This document shows, piece by piece, positions 9,228 through 17,776 of a stretch of DNA of 64,000 bases. Made by a program: the position numbers and the translations under genes. The first letter of the stretch is position 1; each line of letters begins with the position of its first letter. The notes under the pieces were generated by a model, which made no database searches, was not told where the DNA came from, and saw nothing but the letters and a program-made list of their open reading frames with translations. The DNA comes from JAZKHT01 sp040385245 (GTDB lineage Bacteria > Pseudomonadota > Alphaproteobacteria > Rhodobacterales > Rhodobacteraceae). Location of the stretch: contig JAZKHT010000011.1 of the NCBI GenBank assembly GCA_040385245.1, forward strand, positions 1 to 64,000, read 5' to 3'.

Positions 9228-10188
9228 TCCTTCTGAACCGCTCTGGGTGGTGTCGGCCTATTTCAACCCGACACGCTCGACCAATCGGTTGGCCAATTTT
9301 CGCACGTTCCGACGCCATCTGCGCGCGCCGCTGCTGGTCGTCGAACTCGCTGCCCCGGGGATGCAGGAACTGAGACCCTGCGATGCCGAGATGCTCGTTT
9401 CTATGACTGGAGAGCCGTTCCTCTGGCAAAAGGAACGGCTGATAAATCTAGCAATTGCGCGGTTGCCGTCCCACGTGCGCTTCGTCGCCTGGGTCGATTG
9501 CGATCTGATCTTCCAGCGCCCCGACTGGCCGCAACTCGCTCGAACCGAACTCGAACGTGACGCGGGTCTGGTGCAGTTGTTTCGCGAAGCCGTCCATCTG
9601 CCGCAGCAAGCCGAGCCATTTCCAAAATTTGCCGACTTGGCGCGGATTTCGCCGCTGATGCGTGAGCCCTCGCTTGGCAATTTCGCCCGCGTCGGACGGG
9701 GGGCGGCGGCGCTGCGGGAGTGCTACGACCCGGCCAGCCGCCGTGCTCATGGCAGGACTGCCGCCACCGGCATGGCGGTCGCGGCACGCCGCGACAGCCT
9801 CGCAGACGGCGGTCTTTACGACGGCGCGATCATCGGCGGGGGCGATGCGATCTTGATGTGCGCGGCATTGGACCTGCTGGGCGAGGAGTTCATCAATCGG
9901 CAGGTCAATGCTTTCGAGTTTGAATGCATCCGCGATTGGGCCATGCGCGCCAAGCAGGCTGGATTGCTTTCACCGCTGCGTGATATCGACCAATGCGTAT
10001 ATCACCTGTGGCACGGAGCCTTCGAAGACCGCCAGTATGGTCGGCGGCATCGGGTGACGGCCGAACTGGAGTTCGACCCGCGCAGGCATATTACGCTGGC
10101 GAGCAATGGAACTTGGCAATGGGCAAAGGGGCAAGATGCCCTTGCACAGGGCGTCCGCGACTACTTTCTTGCCCGCCTCGAAGGCTGA
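9217..10188 (+). CDS. Putative GT-A-type glycosyltransferase
   Basis: A 323-residue cytoplasmic protein. It begins with a Rossmann-like strand (LWVVSAYFNP) and contains WVDCDLIF with a DxD-like pair at Asp 94 and Asp 96, as in GT-A enzymes that bind nucleotide sugar through a metal. A Gly-rich GGGDAILMCAAL lies near residue 205 and a conserved-looking HLWHG near residue 265. The family cannot be named from the sequence alone and the acceptor is unknown. It overlaps the YdcF-like gene upstream and converges with the outer-membrane gene, whose stop is 6 bases away. Confidence 0.6.
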   Translation: MPADPSEPLWVVSAYFNPTRSTNRLANFRTFRRHLRAPLLVVELAAPGMQELRPCDAEMLVSMTGEPFLWQKERLINLAIARLPSHVRFVAWVDCDLIFQRPDWPQLARTELERDAGLVQLFREAVHLPQQAEPFPKFADLARISPLMREPSLGNFARVGRGAAALRECYDPASRRAHGRTAATGMAVAARRDSLADGGLYDGAIIGGGDAILMCAALDLLGEEFINRQVNAFEFECIRDWAMRAKQAGLLSPLRDIDQCVYHLWHGAFEDRQYGRRHRVTAELEFDPRRHITLASNGTWQWAKGQDALAQGVRDYFLARLEG

Positions 10189-10194
10189 GCAGCT

Positions 10195-10899
10195 TCAGAA
10201 ATGGAAGTTCAAGACCAGTTTGGCGATATGCGTATCCATGGCCTGATCGACCGATACGCCGTTCTGCGTCACGCCATTCGAAGAAACGCTGACGTAGTTA
10301 TAGGCCGCACCGAGCGAGATTTGGTCGGACACGGCAAAGTTGGCACCGATGCCGACAGTCCAGCCACCAAAGTCCTCGGATCCGCTGAACGAGCTTGTGG
10401 TCCCTTCGAAGTCTGACACCTCGCCGCCGATGCTTCCTTTCGCGCGCGCAAGGCCGCCCAATCCGTAGACCGAGACTTTGTCATGCTTCCAACCGATTTT
10501 TGCTTGGGCAAGGGCAAGCCGCGTCAGGCTGCGGTCGTAAGACAGATCAAAGCCCGTGCCTCCAAAGTTGGGCTGGCTTTGGCTGTCCGAAATCGTGCCA
10601 TCTGACACTCCGAGTTCAAAGCCGAGAAGCAGGCCCGAGGCCATGACGGCGTCGTAGCCGATCTGCACACCCCGCAAAGCCCCTAAGGACGGCCCTTCGA
10701 CAAGATTTCCCGTGCCGCCAAGGAAGGCTGCGTCGCCCGTCACACCGCCCGAGGCGGACCCCAGACTTATCCCCGCATAAAAGCCCGACGATGCAGCATC
10801 GAGCACTTGGGCGTCTGCGCGGACTGCCAATGCAAGGATCGACGTAGCACACAGCAACGAAACCCTCAAAGCATGCGATCGGACTGGCGTGAAGTTCAT
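10195..10899 (-). CDS. Outer-membrane beta-barrel protein (Omp25/OmpW-like size)
   Basis: A 234-residue protein with a signal peptide (cleavage after VRADAQ). The mature part alternates hydrophobic and polar residues in strands separated by Gly/Ser/Asp turns: GFYAGISLGSASGG, LGFELGVSDG, GGWTVGIGANFAVSDQISLGAAYNYV. It ends in aromatic NFHF, the C-terminal signature recognised by the BAM machinery. The size fits an 8-strand barrel. The start at 10899 (MNFTPV) follows AAGGAAA at good spacing; the frame is open to 10941. Function is unknown; such proteins are common surface proteins in Rhizobiales and Rhodobacterales. Confidence 0.75.
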   Translation of the reverse strand: MNFTPVRSHALRVSLLCATSILALAVRADAQVLDAASSGFYAGISLGSASGGVTGDAAFLGGTGNLVEGPSLGALRGVQIGYDAVMASGLLLGFELGVSDGTISDSQSQPNFGGTGFDLSYDRSLTRLALAQAKIGWKHDKVSVYGLGGLARAKGSIGGEVSDFEGTTSSFSGSEDFGGWTVGIGANFAVSDQISLGAAYNYVSVSSNGVTQNGVSVDQAMDTHIAKLVLNFHF

Positions 10900-10964
10900 C
10901 GGCTGTTTCCTTCGGTTACGTTCACAGTCAGTATGGTGCATGTCAGGTTAACGCAAATTAATAG

Positions 10965-12353
10965 ATGAGGTTATGTTTGGACCTTTGCCTCAGGTCGATC
11001 CTCCCCGATGCCTTTTCCCGGGCTCCGATGGAGTTCCTGCCGCGCGAGGCGCAAATCCAGCTTTCCAATATTTCTGCCATCGAGCTGATCGAGAACGGCG
11101 ACCGCGGTGCCCGTGAGACGTGGCAAAGGGCGCAACTCGGCAACCTGCTCAGCCATGCGGCGCGAACTTCCGGATGGTGGCGGGCCAGGATCGAGGCGGC
11201 GCAGGACGGGTACAAATCCTTGCCCGCACAAAGCCGTTCCGATGTCGCCCGTCAGACAGCGCTCGATGGGCCGCTCGGGGTCGCTGGCGGGGCGGCCAAA
11301 GCCAGTTATGCGACGACTGGATCGACCGGAACACCCGTGCGGGTCTACACGACCGAGGCGAACGGGGCGTACAACGTGCGGCGCAGCCTGGCACAGTATT
11401 TCATCTACGGCCTGCCTCTGTCGGAAAACCGTGTGCAGATCAATCCGGCGCTGAACCTGAAAGCGATGGTCGAGCCGATTTCGGTCCGTTCGACTGACCA
11501 TTGGGCGGGCAGTTTGGCCAAGTTATTCGTAAACGGCTGCAACCGCGAGATCATCCACAGCTATGCGGATGGTGCGACCGATTCGCTTGTCGCGGCGTTG
11601 CTCGAGCGGCCGGTCGGATATCTGGTCTGTTCAAGCCGCTTCGCCGAGATGATATACGATTTCGGCGGGGCAGACTTGTTGGGAAGACTGGGTCTGCGGG
11701 CATGGGTGCATACCTCCGATCTGCAAAGCCCTGACATAGTCCAATACCTTGCGTCCCAAGGGATCCCGAGCCATTCGGTCTATTCGTCCGGAGAGGTAGG
11801 GCCAATTGCCTTTGAGTGTGATAAACACCCCGGTCACTTTCACGTCGCCCACTCTAACGTGATCGTCGAAGCCGATCCTACCCTGACCGCGCAATTTCAG
11901 GGGCAGACGGTATCGCGTTTGCTGATCACCGGCCTGCACAGCTATGCCACCCCGATCATCCGCTACGATGTAGGCGATTTCAGTTGCGTGCATCCGGCGT
12001 GCCCCTGCGGGCATGACGGAACGACGCTGTCTTCGATCTATGGGCGCGGAAAAAGTTTCGTACGCCGTCCCGACGGACAGTTCATCCCCTTCTACCTATC
12101 GACACGGGCTTTGTTGCGAGCAGCCGATTTCACGGAATGTCGCGTGCGCCAGCACAGTATCGACACGTTGACGGTGGAAATCGGCGGCAGGCAGGCACTC
12201 GATCCGGTCGAGGTCGATAACCTGACACGACTGGTGGTCGCCGCGACCGATCCCGCCTTTCGGGTCGAAGTGGTAGCGCAAGAACGGCTCGATTGGGCGA
12301 ATGACGCCAAACGCCTGTTCTTCGCATGCAAACTGCCTGACCCGCCGACTTAA
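10965..12353 (+). CDS. PaaK-like adenylate-forming enzyme (phenylacetate-CoA ligase family)
   Basis: A 462-residue protein of the AMP-forming family. It carries the phosphate-binding motif TTGSTGTP (residues 117-124), a YSSGEVG motif corresponding to the A4/A5 region, RYDVGDF (AMP ribose-binding), and a CPCGHDG cysteine cluster seen in PaaK relatives. These enzymes activate a carboxylate as acyl-AMP and usually pass it to CoA. The substrate cannot be read from the sequence. It stands alone, so a role in paa-type phenylacetate breakdown is not supported by context; capsule- or natural-product-related PaaK homologues are an alternative. ATG 10965 lacks a strong ribosome site; ATG 11028 is an alternative start. 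Confidence 0.7.
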   Translation: MRLCLDLCLRSILPDAFSRAPMEFLPREAQIQLSNISAIELIENGDRGARETWQRAQLGNLLSHAARTSGWWRARIEAAQDGYKSLPAQSRSDVARQTALDGPLGVAGGAAKASYATTGSTGTPVRVYTTEANGAYNVRRSLAQYFIYGLPLSENRVQINPALNLKAMVEPISVRSTDHWAGSLAKLFVNGCNREIIHSYADGATDSLVAALLERPVGYLVCSSRFAEMIYDFGGADLLGRLGLRAWVHTSDLQSPDIVQYLASQGIPSHSVYSSGEVGPIAFECDKHPGHFHVAHSNVIVEADPTLTAQFQGQTVSRLLITGLHSYATPIIRYDVGDFSCVHPACPCGHDGTTLSSIYGRGKSFVRRPDGQFIPFYLSTRALLRAADFTECRVRQHSIDTLTVEIGGRQALDPVEVDNLTRLVVAATDPAFRVEVVAQERLDWANDAKRLFFACKLPDPPT

Positions 12354-12673
12354 AAAGCTCGTCCCGACTCGGTCCAAAGCGCTCACGGTGCGGCCAACCC
12401 GTCTGGCCCAGTCGACGCGGCACGGTTTCAAGCGTGCCGAACGGCGGCTTTGGGCCGAAATATACCAACCGCAATCTGGCCTCCGAAACCAATGCTCCCC
12501 TGATCTGCCTCGTTCGATCTGCCTGATCTGGCGATGGACGGTTTGGGCAACTGGGCTGGCGCGGAGCTTTGCGGATTGCCCGGCGTCAGGCCCCGTTGCG
12601 GGGTGAGGGTCATTACGAAATCAAAACGCCTAAGGCCACGATCAGCGCAACTCCGTGACTGGGTCACGAAGGG
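12354..12673. other. Intergenic region with short repeats and small hairpins
   Basis: There is no convincing gene in this 320-base convergent gap. It contains three close copies of GATCTG (12502, 12516 and 12525), a small CCCCG-TTG-CGGGG hairpin at 12591-12603, and a CGTGAC-TGG-GTCACG hairpin at 12654-12668, 6 bases past the stop of the minus-strand operon. The last may help end that transcript, although no T-run follows it. Short frames here look like degraded coding sequence but match nothing I recognise. Confidence 0.35.
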
Positions 12674-13540
12674 TTATGCCTCGGCTGTAAAACGAGCAAG
12701 GCTCGCTCCATCAAAGCGACCCAATCCAGCCGCCTTTACAGCGGCATAGCGGTCGCGGGCAGCTTCGGCCAGAGGCAGCGTGACGCCCTCAGTCGCGGCA
12801 AGTGCCAGCGCCAGATGCAGGTCCTTTGCCAATCCAGCAATATCAAAGGTGCCGGGCTGATCGGTGCCTTTCAGCGTGTCGATCACCACTTGCGAGCGAT
12901 TTTTCAGGACAGTCGGCCCAGCGGAACTGTCGGCAATCAAAGAAATCGCCAGCTCTGGCGCAATGCCCGCGCCTCGCAGCAGAGCAAGGCTTTCGCCCAG
13001 CGTTTGCCAATACGTCGCCAGCGGCAGGTTCACGGCCAGTTTCATCCGCGCGCCAGACCCCGCAGGACCGATGTGTTCCACCCGTCGGCACAACGCGTCC
13101 AGCACGGGGCGGGCGCGGTCAAAGGCGGCATCCGTTCCCCCCGCCATCCCCAAAAGCTGCCCTTTCAGCGCGGGGGCCACGGTCCCGCCCACCGGGCAGT
13201 CGACAAAATCTGCCCCCGCCGCAGTGGCACGGGCGGCCAGATCCCCCGCCTCGGCGGGCAGAACGGTCGAGGTGTCGACGATCAGGCGGCCCGATATTCC
13301 ACTGGAGATCAGGACATCCAGCACCGCGCCTGACGCATCCGCATCGGTCAGGGACATGACGATCACATCGCACCCAGCCAATCCGGCAAGATCGGTTGCC
13401 GTCGCCCCCGCTGCCACGGCGGCGGTCGTCCGGTCGGGGTTGCGGTTCCACACCCGCACGGTGTGACCCGTCTCGATCAGGCGGCGGGCAAAGGCGGTGC
13501 CCATACGGCCGGTGCCTGCAATGCCAATGGTCGGGGTCAT
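12674..13540 (-). CDS. Beta-hydroxyacid dehydrogenase (3-hydroxyisobutyrate dehydrogenase family)
   Basis: A 288-residue NAD(P)-dependent oxidoreductase. The Rossmann motif GTGRMG is at residues 9-14. The substrate loop VDCPVGGT is at 113-120, the usual D-(A/C)-P-V-S-G-G pattern with Gly replacing Ser. GSGARMKLAVN holds the catalytic Lys at 167 and Asn at 171. Members oxidise 3-hydroxyisobutyrate, tartronate semialdehyde or related beta-hydroxyacids; the Ser-to-Gly change makes the exact substrate uncertain. A strong ribosome site (GTAGGAGA) precedes the ATG. It is the last gene of the minus-strand FAH-RraA-dehydrogenase operon. Confidence 0.82.
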   Translation of the reverse strand: MTPTIGIAGTGRMGTAFARRLIETGHTVRVWNRNPDRTTAAVAAGATATDLAGLAGCDVIVMSLTDADASGAVLDVLISSGISGRLIVDTSTVLPAEAGDLAARATAAGADFVDCPVGGTVAPALKGQLLGMAGGTDAAFDRARPVLDALCRRVEHIGPAGSGARMKLAVNLPLATYWQTLGESLALLRGAGIAPELAISLIADSSAGPTVLKNRSQVVIDTLKGTDQPGTFDIAGLAKDLHLALALAATEGVTLPLAEAARDRYAAVKAAGLGRFDGASLARFTAEA

Positions 13541-13549
13541 CTTCGTCTC

Positions 13550-14152
13550 CTACAGCAAACCAAGGATGGACAGGGTGGTTTCTCCCGCGCGCAGTCGCTC
13601 CATGATCTGAGCCTCTTTTTCGGTGCGCGCTGTCGCTGCGGCAAGGGCAGGGGCCAGATCGGCTGCGGGCAGGATCAGGATGGCATCGGCATCCGCCACG
13701 ACGATGTCGCCGGGGTCGACCTGCGCGCCGCCGATGTTCAACGGCACGTCAAGTGCGCCCCGGTCGGCCTTGGTGGTGCCCCGAATGTTCAGGCCGCATG
13801 CAAACACAGGAAAGCCAAGCGCGGCAATCTGGGCGCTGTCGCGCACCGCGCCGTTGATCACCATGCCCGCGATCCCGCGCATCTGGCAGGCAAGTGCCAT
13901 GATTTCGCCGAACGGGCCGAATTCGGTGTTGCCGTCGCAATCCACCACCAGAACATCGCCGGGGTCTGCGGCGGCAATGGCCAGATGCAGCGCCAGATTG
14001 TCGCCGGGGCAACAGCGCACCGTGCGCGCCGGACCGGCCAGCACCATTCCGGGGGATAGCGCCCGCAATGGTGCCCCGACCAACCGCGCCACAGGCCACG
14101 CCTCGCCCAAGGTGGCGGTGCCCATGGCCAACAGGCGTGCAAAGGCGGTCAC
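13550..14152 (-). CDS. RraA family protein (HMG/CHA aldolase or oxaloacetate decarboxylase-like)
   Basis: A 200-residue RraA-fold protein. Hallmarks are GPARTVRCCPGDNLALH near the N-terminus, DVLVVDCDGNTEFGPFGEIM, and GMVINGAVRDSAQI, whose Gly-x-x-Arg-Asp supplies the metal and substrate Arg and Asp of 4-hydroxy-4-methyl-2-oxoglutarate aldolases. Such enzymes cleave or decarboxylate 2-oxo acids, which fits an operon with an FAH hydrolase and a hydroxyacid dehydrogenase. The start is GTG 14152, overlapping the FAH stop by GTGA; the ATG at 14206 would lie deep inside that gene. This is one of three RraA-type sequences in the window. Confidence 0.8.
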   Translation of the reverse strand: MTAFARLLAMGTATLGEAWPVARLVGAPLRALSPGMVLAGPARTVRCCPGDNLALHLAIAAADPGDVLVVDCDGNTEFGPFGEIMALACQMRGIAGMVINGAVRDSAQIAALGFPVFACGLNIRGTTKADRGALDVPLNIGGAQVDPGDIVVADADAILILPAADLAPALAAATARTEKEAQIMERLRAGETTLSILGLL

Positions 14153-14847
14153 GCCGCCTTGGCCCCGATCTTTACCTGCATCGGTTGCAGGCCATCGACG
14201 TGGCAATCCAGCACATCGCCCGTGACGACAGCCCCGACCCCGGCAGGCGTGCCGGTCATGATGATGTCGCCGGGCATAAGACGGTGCTGTTCTGAAAGCT
14301 TTGCGATGATTTCGTCGATCTTCCAGATCATCAGGGAAATGTCGGCATCTTGCTTGACCTGCCCGTTGACCGAAAACCGTACACGCCCGGTTTTCAGGAT
14401 GCCGCAGTCTTCCACCTTCGTGATCGGACCGACTGGTGCGGAATGGTCAAATCCCTTGGTCACCTCCCACGGCAGGCCCTTGGCCAGCGCCTCGGCCTGA
14501 TGATCGCGGCGGGTCATGTCCAGCCCGACGGCATAGCCGAAGATGTGGCTTTCGGCTTGATCCACGGGAATATTGTAGCCGCCTGATTTCAGCGCGACGA
14601 CCAGTTCACATTCATAGTGAAAGTTGTTGGTGAACACCGGATAGGGAATTTCGCCGCCATTCTTCACGATGGCATCGGTCGGCTTCATGAAAATCACCGG
14701 CGGGTCGCGTTCGTCGGCGTTCATCTCGTGGATATGGGCAATGTAGTTCTTGCCGATGCAATAAATGCGCCGCACGGGAAACTTCTCGTCCGAGCCTGCG
14801 ATATCTAAATGCACTTGTGCTGGTGCAGTCACGCCAAAAGCCACCAT
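14149..14847 (-). CDS. Fumarylacetoacetate hydrolase family protein
   Basis: A 232-residue FAH-superfamily enzyme. It contains RRIYCIGKNYIAHIHEM, PVIFMKPTDAIV, then the metal ligands in HYECELVVAL (Glu-x-Glu) and GYAVGLDMTRRD, and ends with MPGDIIMTGTPAGVGAV. This short form is typical of fumarylpyruvate or acylpyruvate hydrolases, which hydrolyse C-C bonds in 2,4-diketo acids. The start at 14847 follows AGGAAGAA; the upstream ATG at 14865 lies inside that ribosome site. First gene of the minus-strand operon, divergent from the ABC importer. Confidence 0.83.
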   Translation of the reverse strand: MVAFGVTAPAQVHLDIAGSDEKFPVRRIYCIGKNYIAHIHEMNADERDPPVIFMKPTDAIVKNGGEIPYPVFTNNFHYECELVVALKSGGYNIPVDQAESHIFGYAVGLDMTRRDHQAEALAKGLPWEVTKGFDHSAPVGPITKVEDCGILKTGRVRFSVNGQVKQDADISLMIWKIDEIIAKLSEQHRLMPGDIIMTGTPAGVGAVVTGDVLDCHVDGLQPMQVKIGAKAA

Positions 14848-15081
14848 TGAGTTCTTCCTTTTCACGTCAGGTTGCGGAGGGCCAAAGCCGATCCAAGCTG
14901 AGTCTCGATGTGGTTAGGATTTAGCGCATCGCCCTTCAGATCAAGATATGAAATGTTGTTTTGGATCATTTTGTATATTTTTTTGATTTTTGAAACGAAT
15001 CGTATAGCGTGGTGTCAGGACATGCCGCGCCCCAACAAACGAGGCAGGCGTCCAGACGACAACTTGGGAGGAGAGACCACG
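14848..15081. promoter_or_regulatory. Divergent regulatory region between catabolic and importer operons
   Basis: A 234-base region between two divergent operons, notably AT-rich at about 14945-15010 in an otherwise GC-rich sequence. On plus, TTTTGA (14981-14986) and TATAGC (15003-15008) are 16 bases apart and could be a promoter. TTGTATA nearby resembles a half-site of FCD-type GntR regulators, and such a regulator ends the importer operon. I see no perfect palindrome, so the operator assignment is an inference from context. Confidence 0.4.
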
Positions 15082-16113
15082 ATGACACTCAAGACCAGAC
15101 TGACCCGACGCAGCTTTGGCCTGCTGGCTGCTGGGGGTGCTGCCACCTTTGCAATCGGCGCGCCCGGCCTTGTCCGCGCCCAGACAGCCGTGACTTTTGC
15201 CGTTCCCAACCCCTCGGCCCTGACGTGGCTGCCTTACTGGGTTGCTGTTGGCGAAGGTTATTTCGCCGAAGAAGGCCTGGATCTGCGTCTTGAAGCGATC
15301 GACGGATCGTCGGCGGTTCTTCAGGCCATGTCGTCTGGTCAGGCGCAGATTGGTGCCCCCGGACCGGGCCCGACCTTGGGGGCGCGTGCGCGCGGCGTCG
15401 ATGTGAAGTTCATCTACAACCTGTACCCGAAATCGGTCTTCGGCCTGCTGGTAAAAGACGAAAGCGCCTACAAGACCCCGGCAGACCTGAAGGGCACGGT
15501 GATCGGTGTCGGCACGGCGGACGGGGCAGAGGTGTCGTTCACCCGCGCGATCATGACCGATCTGGGCATGACCGAAGGCACCGATTACACCTTCTTGCCG
15601 GTCGGTGACGGTGGCACGGCGGCGGTCGGCTTCCTGCGGGATGATGTGGCCGCCTACGCGGGCGCTGTGTCAGATGCGGCGATTCTGGCTGCGCGCGGCC
15701 TGACCTTGCGGGAAATCACGCCCGAGGCGTATCTGGGCTTTTTCGGCAACGGCATCGCCATGCTGGAAAGCCAGATGGCCGCGACCCCCGATCTTGCGCC
15801 GAAATTCGGGCGCGCACTTGTCCGCGGCACCCGCTTTGCCTCGGACCCTGCCAACAAGGAAAAGGCGCTCGCCCATTGCGCCGCCGGCAACCCGCAAGAG
15901 GGCGAACAGGACTATGCACCGTCGCTGTATGACGGCGTGGTTCACCGCATGACGCCGACCGACGCCTTCATGGGGCAGGGCTACGGCTATCAGCCGCCCG
16001 AACATTGGCAGGCGATCCACGATTCCGCTGTGGCGTCTGGCGCGCTTGAGGCAGCACTGCCCGACCTGTCCGCGGTCTACACGAATGAATTCGTGGCAGG
16101 CTGGAACGCCTGA
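15082..16113 (+). CDS. Tat-exported ABC transporter substrate-binding protein (SsuA/NMT1-like)
   Basis: A 343-residue periplasmic binding protein. The N-terminus has a twin-arginine signal (TRRSFGLLAAGG) ending near residue 32 at VRAQ. The mature protein has the SsuA/NMT1 pattern: LPYWVAVGEGYFAEEGLDL, then SSAVLQAMSSGQAQIG and VKDESAYKTPADLKG. These proteins capture sulfonates, nitrate, pyrimidines or aromatic acids. The divergent FAH/RraA operon suggests an organic acid as ligand here. The start at 15082 follows GGGAGGAGA; the longer frame to 14908 has no signal. The importer ATPase starts in a TGATG overlap. Confidence 0.85.
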   Translation: MTLKTRLTRRSFGLLAAGGAATFAIGAPGLVRAQTAVTFAVPNPSALTWLPYWVAVGEGYFAEEGLDLRLEAIDGSSAVLQAMSSGQAQIGAPGPGPTLGARARGVDVKFIYNLYPKSVFGLLVKDESAYKTPADLKGTVIGVGTADGAEVSFTRAIMTDLGMTEGTDYTFLPVGDGGTAAVGFLRDDVAAYAGAVSDAAILAARGLTLREITPEAYLGFFGNGIAMLESQMAATPDLAPKFGRALVRGTRFASDPANKEKALAHCAAGNPQEGEQDYAPSLYDGVVHRMTPTDAFMGQGYGYQPPEHWQAIHDSAVASGALEAALPDLSAVYTNEFVAGWNA

Positions 16114-16928
16114 TGACACTGGCGGAGCCCCGTCCACTGACACAAGGCCCGGTCGCCGAAAGGCGGCCGGTCTACGAAATCGCGCGGCTGTCAAAGACCT
16201 ATGCCCGCAACCGGTTGACTGCCCTGACCGACGTGAACCTGACCCTGCACAAGGGAGAGTTCGTTTCGGTGGTCGGATCGTCCGGATGTGGAAAGTCGAC
16301 GCTGCTGAAAATCATGTCGGGGCTTTTGCCACCTACGACAGGCCGCGTGGTGCTGGAAGGCAAACCGGTGACCGGCCCGCGCGCCGACATCGGCATGATG
16401 TTCCAGCAGGCCACGCTGTTGCCATGGAAGACCACGGTGGAAAACATCGTGCTGCCCATCGAAATTCGCGAAGGTCGCGCTGCGGCAAAAGCGGCCCAAC
16501 CCCGTGCGCTGGATTTGCTGCGTCTGGTGGGCCTTGGCGATTTCGCCAATGTCTATCCGGGCGAATTGTCGGGCGGCATGGCGCAGCGCGCGTCCATCTG
16601 CCGGATGCTTATCTCTAATCCCGCCGTGCTGCTGCTGGATGAACCGTTTTCCGCGCTGGACGAATTGACCCGCGATTTCATGAACATGGAATTGCAGCGC
16701 ATCTGCGCCGAACAGCAATCGACCACGTTTCTGGTCACCCATTCGCTGGCCGAAGCGGTGATCCTGTCAGATCGCATTCTGGTGATGAAGCCGCGCCCCG
16801 GACGGATTGTCGAAGAAATCGTGATCGACTTGCCGCGTCCCCGCACGCTGGAGATGATCAACACACCCCGGTTCGGCCAGATCGTCGGTCACATCCGTGA
16901 CCTGTTGGGTAAGGAGGCCTTTGTATGA
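16113..16928 (+). CDS. ABC transporter ATP-binding protein (SsuB/TauB-like)
   Basis: A 271-residue ATPase of the nitrate/sulfonate/taurine importer class. Walker A is GSSGCGKST, the Q-loop MMFQQATLLPW has the LLPW form typical of this class, the signature is LSGGMAQRA, Walker B is VLLLDEPFSALD, and the switch His is in VTHSLAEA. It supplies energy to the permease encoded next, whose ATG overlaps this gene's end. Both neighbours overlap it by 1-4 bases. Confidence 0.9.
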   Translation: MTLAEPRPLTQGPVAERRPVYEIARLSKTYARNRLTALTDVNLTLHKGEFVSVVGSSGCGKSTLLKIMSGLLPPTTGRVVLEGKPVTGPRADIGMMFQQATLLPWKTTVENIVLPIEIREGRAAAKAAQPRALDLLRLVGLGDFANVYPGELSGGMAQRASICRMLISNPAVLLLDEPFSALDELTRDFMNMELQRICAEQQSTTFLVTHSLAEAVILSDRILVMKPRPGRIVEEIVIDLPRPRTLEMINTPRFGQIVGHIRDLLGKEAFV

Positions 16929-17776
16929 CCGACATTCCCGACAACATGGATGCCGACACGGTCTGGGTCGAACACGAGGCGCTGATCGACCGGATCCCGC
17001 GATGGGTGGCGATGCTGGGTCTGGCCATCGTCGTCATTGCAATCTGGGATTTGGCCACGGCGCGCATGGCCTGGGTATCGCCCATCATCCTGCCATCGCC
17101 GGGCGAAACGCTGTCCGATCTGATCTTTGTCGGCCGGAACCTGATCACCGGCGATTATATGCTGGACGCGCTTTGGACGACGACGCGGACAGTGTTCTGG
17201 GCGTTCCTGATCGCCGGAACCATCGGATTTTCGCTGGGCGTTCTGGTCGGAGAGACCAAGTTCGGAGAGCGCGCCGTCATGCCCTATCTGGTGGCCATCG
17301 ACACCATGCCAAAGGTCGCCTTTGCGCCCTTGTTCATCGCGTGGCTGGGCTTCGACATCGCGTCCAAGGTGGCGCTTGCGTCCTTTATCGCCACTTTTCC
17401 TATCGTCGTGTCCACCGCTGCCGGGCTGTATGCCGCGTCTGAAAATGAACGGATGCTGTTCCGGTCGATGGGCGCAAGCCGGATGCAGACGTTGCTGCGG
17501 CTGAAGCTGCCGACGGGCCTGCCGCATATTTTTACCGGGCTCAAGATTGCCGCTGTCGGCGTCATGGCCGGTGCCATTACAGGCGAGTTTCTGGGGGGCG
17601 GCAAGGGTTTTGGCGCGTTGATCCGGCAATCGGCCAGCCAAATGGACACACCCCGCGTCTTTGCGTTGATCCTGTACTTGAGTTTGCTTGGCTTGTTGCT
17701 CTACTTCACCGTGGTCTGGGTCCAGCGGCGTCTGGTGTTCTGGAACAAGGCGGACAGGCCGGGTGGAGTGGGTTGA
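16925..17776 (+). CDS. ABC transporter permease (SsuC-like)
   Basis: A 283-residue inner-membrane permease with about six helices. The coupling motif EN-ERMLFRSMGASRMQTLLRL (residues about 173-195) is the EAA loop of binding-protein-dependent importers, and LPTGLPHIFTGLKIA follows. The GEFLGGGKGFGALI block is typical of SsuC/TauC permeases. It completes the importer with the Tat-exported binding protein and the ATPase. ATGA overlap with the gene before and TGATG overlap with the regulator after. Confidence 0.9.
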   Translation: MTDIPDNMDADTVWVEHEALIDRIPRWVAMLGLAIVVIAIWDLATARMAWVSPIILPSPGETLSDLIFVGRNLITGDYMLDALWTTTRTVFWAFLIAGTIGFSLGVLVGETKFGERAVMPYLVAIDTMPKVAFAPLFIAWLGFDIASKVALASFIATFPIVVSTAAGLYAASENERMLFRSMGASRMQTLLRLKLPTGLPHIFTGLKIAAVGVMAGAITGEFLGGGKGFGALIRQSASQMDTPRVFALILYLSLLGLLLYFTVVWVQRRLVFWNKADRPGGVG

